A DNA stretch of 64,000 nt from Lacinutrix sp. Bg11-31 (lineage in GTDB: Bacteria > Bacteroidota > Bacteroidia > Flavobacteriales > Flavobacteriaceae): positions 2,728,001-2,792,000 of the forward strand of contig NZ_CP025118.1 of NCBI RefSeq assembly GCF_002831665.1, given 5' to 3'. Position numbers and translations under genes: made by a program. Shown here piece after piece: positions 62,784 to 64,000 of the stretch. How positions within the stretch are numbered: position 1 is the stretch's first letter; every line of letters begins with the position of its first letter. Below the pieces are notes generated by a model. That model was not told the DNA's origin, ran no database searches, and was given only the letters and a program-made list of their open reading frames with translations.

Positions 62784-63722
62784 ATGCAATTAGAGACTTA
62801 CATAAGCGATTTATTATACCGTTACGAATGTGTTACTGTACCTGAGTTTGGTGCTTTTTTATCACAACGCGTATCTGCAACTGTTCACGAAACTACAAAT
62901 GCTTTTTATCCGCCAAAAAAACGATTATCGTTTAACGAGCAAATACAAACTAACGATGGCTTATTAGCACGTTATATTGCTGATGTAGAAAAAATACCTT
63001 TTGAAGCTGCTACCGAAAAAATTGCAAAACGTGTAAAATCTCTTAAGTCTAATTTAACTGAAGGTGAAACACTTTCTCTTGAAAATATTGGTGATTTAAA
63101 GCTTAATAGCGAAGGAAAAATAGAGTTTAACCCAAGCTATCACTTAAACTATTTAACTAATGCTTTTGGATTGTCTCAATTAGTTTCTCCTGCTGTAACA
63201 CGCGAAGTTTACAAAGAAGAAGTTGACGCGATTGAAAAAGTAATTCCGTTAACAATTACTCCAGAAAAACGTAAAACTAGACCTTATCTTAAATATGCTG
63301 CTATTGCTTTAATTGCACTAACTATAAGTGGTTTGGTTTCTGGTAATAATTATATAAATGAGATTGAATCTCAAAACCAAATTGCACAAGAAGAAGCTAA
63401 CACACAATTAGAAACTAAAATTCAAGAAGCTACTTTTATTATTAGTAATCCATTGCCTGCTGCAACATTAAATGTAAGTAAGCAATCTGGAAACTATCAT
63501 ATAGTTGCTGGCGCTTTTAGAATGGAAGAAAACTGTGATAAAAAAGTAACACAATTAAAAGAGCAAGGTTTTAAAGCTCGAAAAATTGGTGCTAATAAAT
63601 ACGGTTTACATCAAGTTGCTTACTCTAGTTTTACTGATAGAAACGAAGCGCTTCGCGAGTTAAATTCTATTCGTAAAAGCAACAATGAAGCTGCTTGGTT
63701 ATTGGTTAAAAACTTAGACTAA
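62784..63722 (+). CDS. HU-CCDC81 and SPOR domain-containing protein
   Basis: 312 residues. Two N-terminal HU-like (CCDC81-type prokaryotic) domains (about 1-140), one membrane span (about 170-190, YLKYAAIALIALTISGLVS), a short coiled region and a C-terminal SPOR domain (about 235-312, NYHIVAGAFRMEENCDKKVT to EAAWLLVKNLD) that binds denuded septal peptidoglycan. This architecture is typical of Bacteroidota and links cytoplasmic HU-like domains to the cell wall; the function is little known. The start at 62784 fits. Confidence 0.92.
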   Translation: MQLETYISDLLYRYECVTVPEFGAFLSQRVSATVHETTNAFYPPKKRLSFNEQIQTNDGLLARYIADVEKIPFEAATEKIAKRVKSLKSNLTEGETLSLENIGDLKLNSEGKIEFNPSYHLNYLTNAFGLSQLVSPAVTREVYKEEVDAIEKVIPLTITPEKRKTRPYLKYAAIALIALTISGLVSGNNYINEIESQNQIAQEEANTQLETKIQEATFIISNPLPAATLNVSKQSGNYHIVAGAFRMEENCDKKVTQLKEQGFKARKIGANKYGLHQVAYSSFTDRNEALRELNSIRKSNNEAAWLLVKNLD

Positions 63723-63771
63723 TTTTCTCTTAATATTTTCTAAAACTTAAGGCTGAGCTTCTAAATCGGCT

Positions 63772-63779
63772 TACCTTTG
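63772..63779 (+). promoter_or_regulatory. -7 promoter box of the acyl-CoA thioesterase gene
   Basis: TACCTTTG, exact TAnnTTTG match, about 117 bases before the ATG at 63896. It would give a leader of about 110 bases. Confidence 0.5.
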
Positions 63780-63790
63780 CATTTCTAAAT

Positions 63791-63849
63791 TTTACACTAA
63801 GTATTATTGAGATTGAAATATATTTCAGCTAAAAATAATGAAGTGTAAA
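63791..63849 (+). promoter_or_regulatory. Structured leader of the acyl-CoA thioesterase gene
   Basis: An inverted repeat TTTACACT (63791-63798) / AGTGTAAA (63842-63849), extended by TATTATT/AATAAT pairing and an inner palindrome GAAATATATTTC, folds into one long hairpin between the -7 box and the start codon. No known riboswitch is recognised. Confidence 0.45.
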
Positions 63850-63871
63850 TTAAGAGAAACTCATTAAACAG

Positions 63872-63890
63872 ATTCCTGCTTTCGCAGGAA
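63872..63890. repeat. Palindromic repeat, copy 6, in the thioesterase leader
   Basis: ATTCCTGCTTTCGCAGGAA, the 8-bp stem family palindrome, ends 6 bases before the ATG at 63896 and so could occlude ribosome access. Confidence 0.85.
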
Positions 63891-63895
63891 ATATT

Positions 63896-64000
63896 ATGGA
63901 AGCAAGAACAGCAAAAGAATCAAGAACAATAATGACAGATATGGTTTTACCTGGTGAAACCAACCCAATTAACAACCTTTTTGGTGGTGAATTATTGGCT
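63896..64000 (+). CDS. Acyl-CoA thioesterase (partial, runs off the window end)
   Basis: 35 codons visible: MEARTAKESRTIMTDMVLPG then ETNPINNLFGGELLA, the start of a hotdog-fold acyl-CoA thioesterase of the YciA/BfiT type (the 'NHxGNxxGGxLL' helix start is recognisable as NPINNLFGGELLA). The rest lies beyond the window. It hydrolyses acyl-CoA to free acid and CoA. Translation start lies 6 bases after a palindromic repeat. Confidence 0.8.
   Translation, partial: MEARTAKESRTIMTDMVLPGETNPINNLFGGELLA

Overview
This AT-rich window comes from the chromosome of a Bacteroidota bacterium, almost certainly a member of the Flavobacteriaceae. The evidence is the type IX secretion (T9SS) sorting domains, the gliding lipoprotein GldH, PorP/SprF and OmpA partners, an IPExxxVDY-family gene, a CCDC81-HU/SPOR protein, promoters of the TTTG/TAnnTTTG type, and short leaders without obvious Shine-Dalgarno sequences. 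No tool was run; all calls come from reading the sequence and translations.

Layout. 1-11.7 kb: a thioester alpha-2-macroglobulin lipoprotein and a penicillin-binding protein 1C, the classic periplasmic defence/repair pair, here separated by an SH3-like protein, an ABM-domain protein and a T9SS surface protein with eight 27-residue repeats. 11.7-20.6 kb: a surface-protein module (1905-residue T9SS adhesin, PorP/SprF, OmpA/TPR/PD40 protein) ending in a strong terminator. 20.7-21.1 kb: a decayed insertion sequence. 21.2-25.7 kb: a secreted M43 metalloprotease and a fused dipeptide-type ABC ATPase. 26-33.3 kb: scoB/scoA, PBP1A, gldH, ricT and trhO. 33.3-38.2 kb: a candidate 30-residue peptide gene with its own terminator, recA, a lipoprotein, an ECF sigma factor coupled to a membrane-anchored beta-barrel protein, and two tandem copies of a small structured RNA candidate. 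38.2-43.2 kb: purF, a PfkB kinase, RNase H, a broken cyclase gene and purN. 43.3-47.7 kb: acpP-fabF-rnc-IPExxxVDY-pyk. 47.8-57.8 kb: a metal-homeostasis block with a DtxR regulator, an outer-membrane protein, a Mn/Zn ABC transporter and the feoAB iron(II) system with its small Cys-rich partner. 57.8-64 kb: a SCO protein, RseP-like protease, tRNA-Asn, a hypothetical gene, a broken lipoprotein gene, dprA, the HU/SPOR protein and the start of an acyl-CoA thioesterase.

The most interesting non-standard features are the paired small RNA candidates at 37.83-37.91 and 38.06-38.13 kb, which share a 50-base identical core, each with a -7 promoter box immediately upstream and a terminator hairpin at the end; the ECF sigma factor/anti-sigma-like protein that may link inner and outer membranes; the 30-codon peptide gene beside recA; and a family of palindromic repeats (ATTCCTGC-N4-GCAGGAAT) in four intergenic locations, including one pair that fills the scoA-scoB junction and one copy a few bases upstream of a start codon.

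Two genes are broken (cyclase, 41965-42622; small lipoprotein, 60993-61488), each by more than one lesion, which makes single sequencing errors an unlikely explanation. Several starts were moved inward from the longest open frame because signal peptides, lipoboxes or gene overlaps favour an internal ATG; these are noted per entry.
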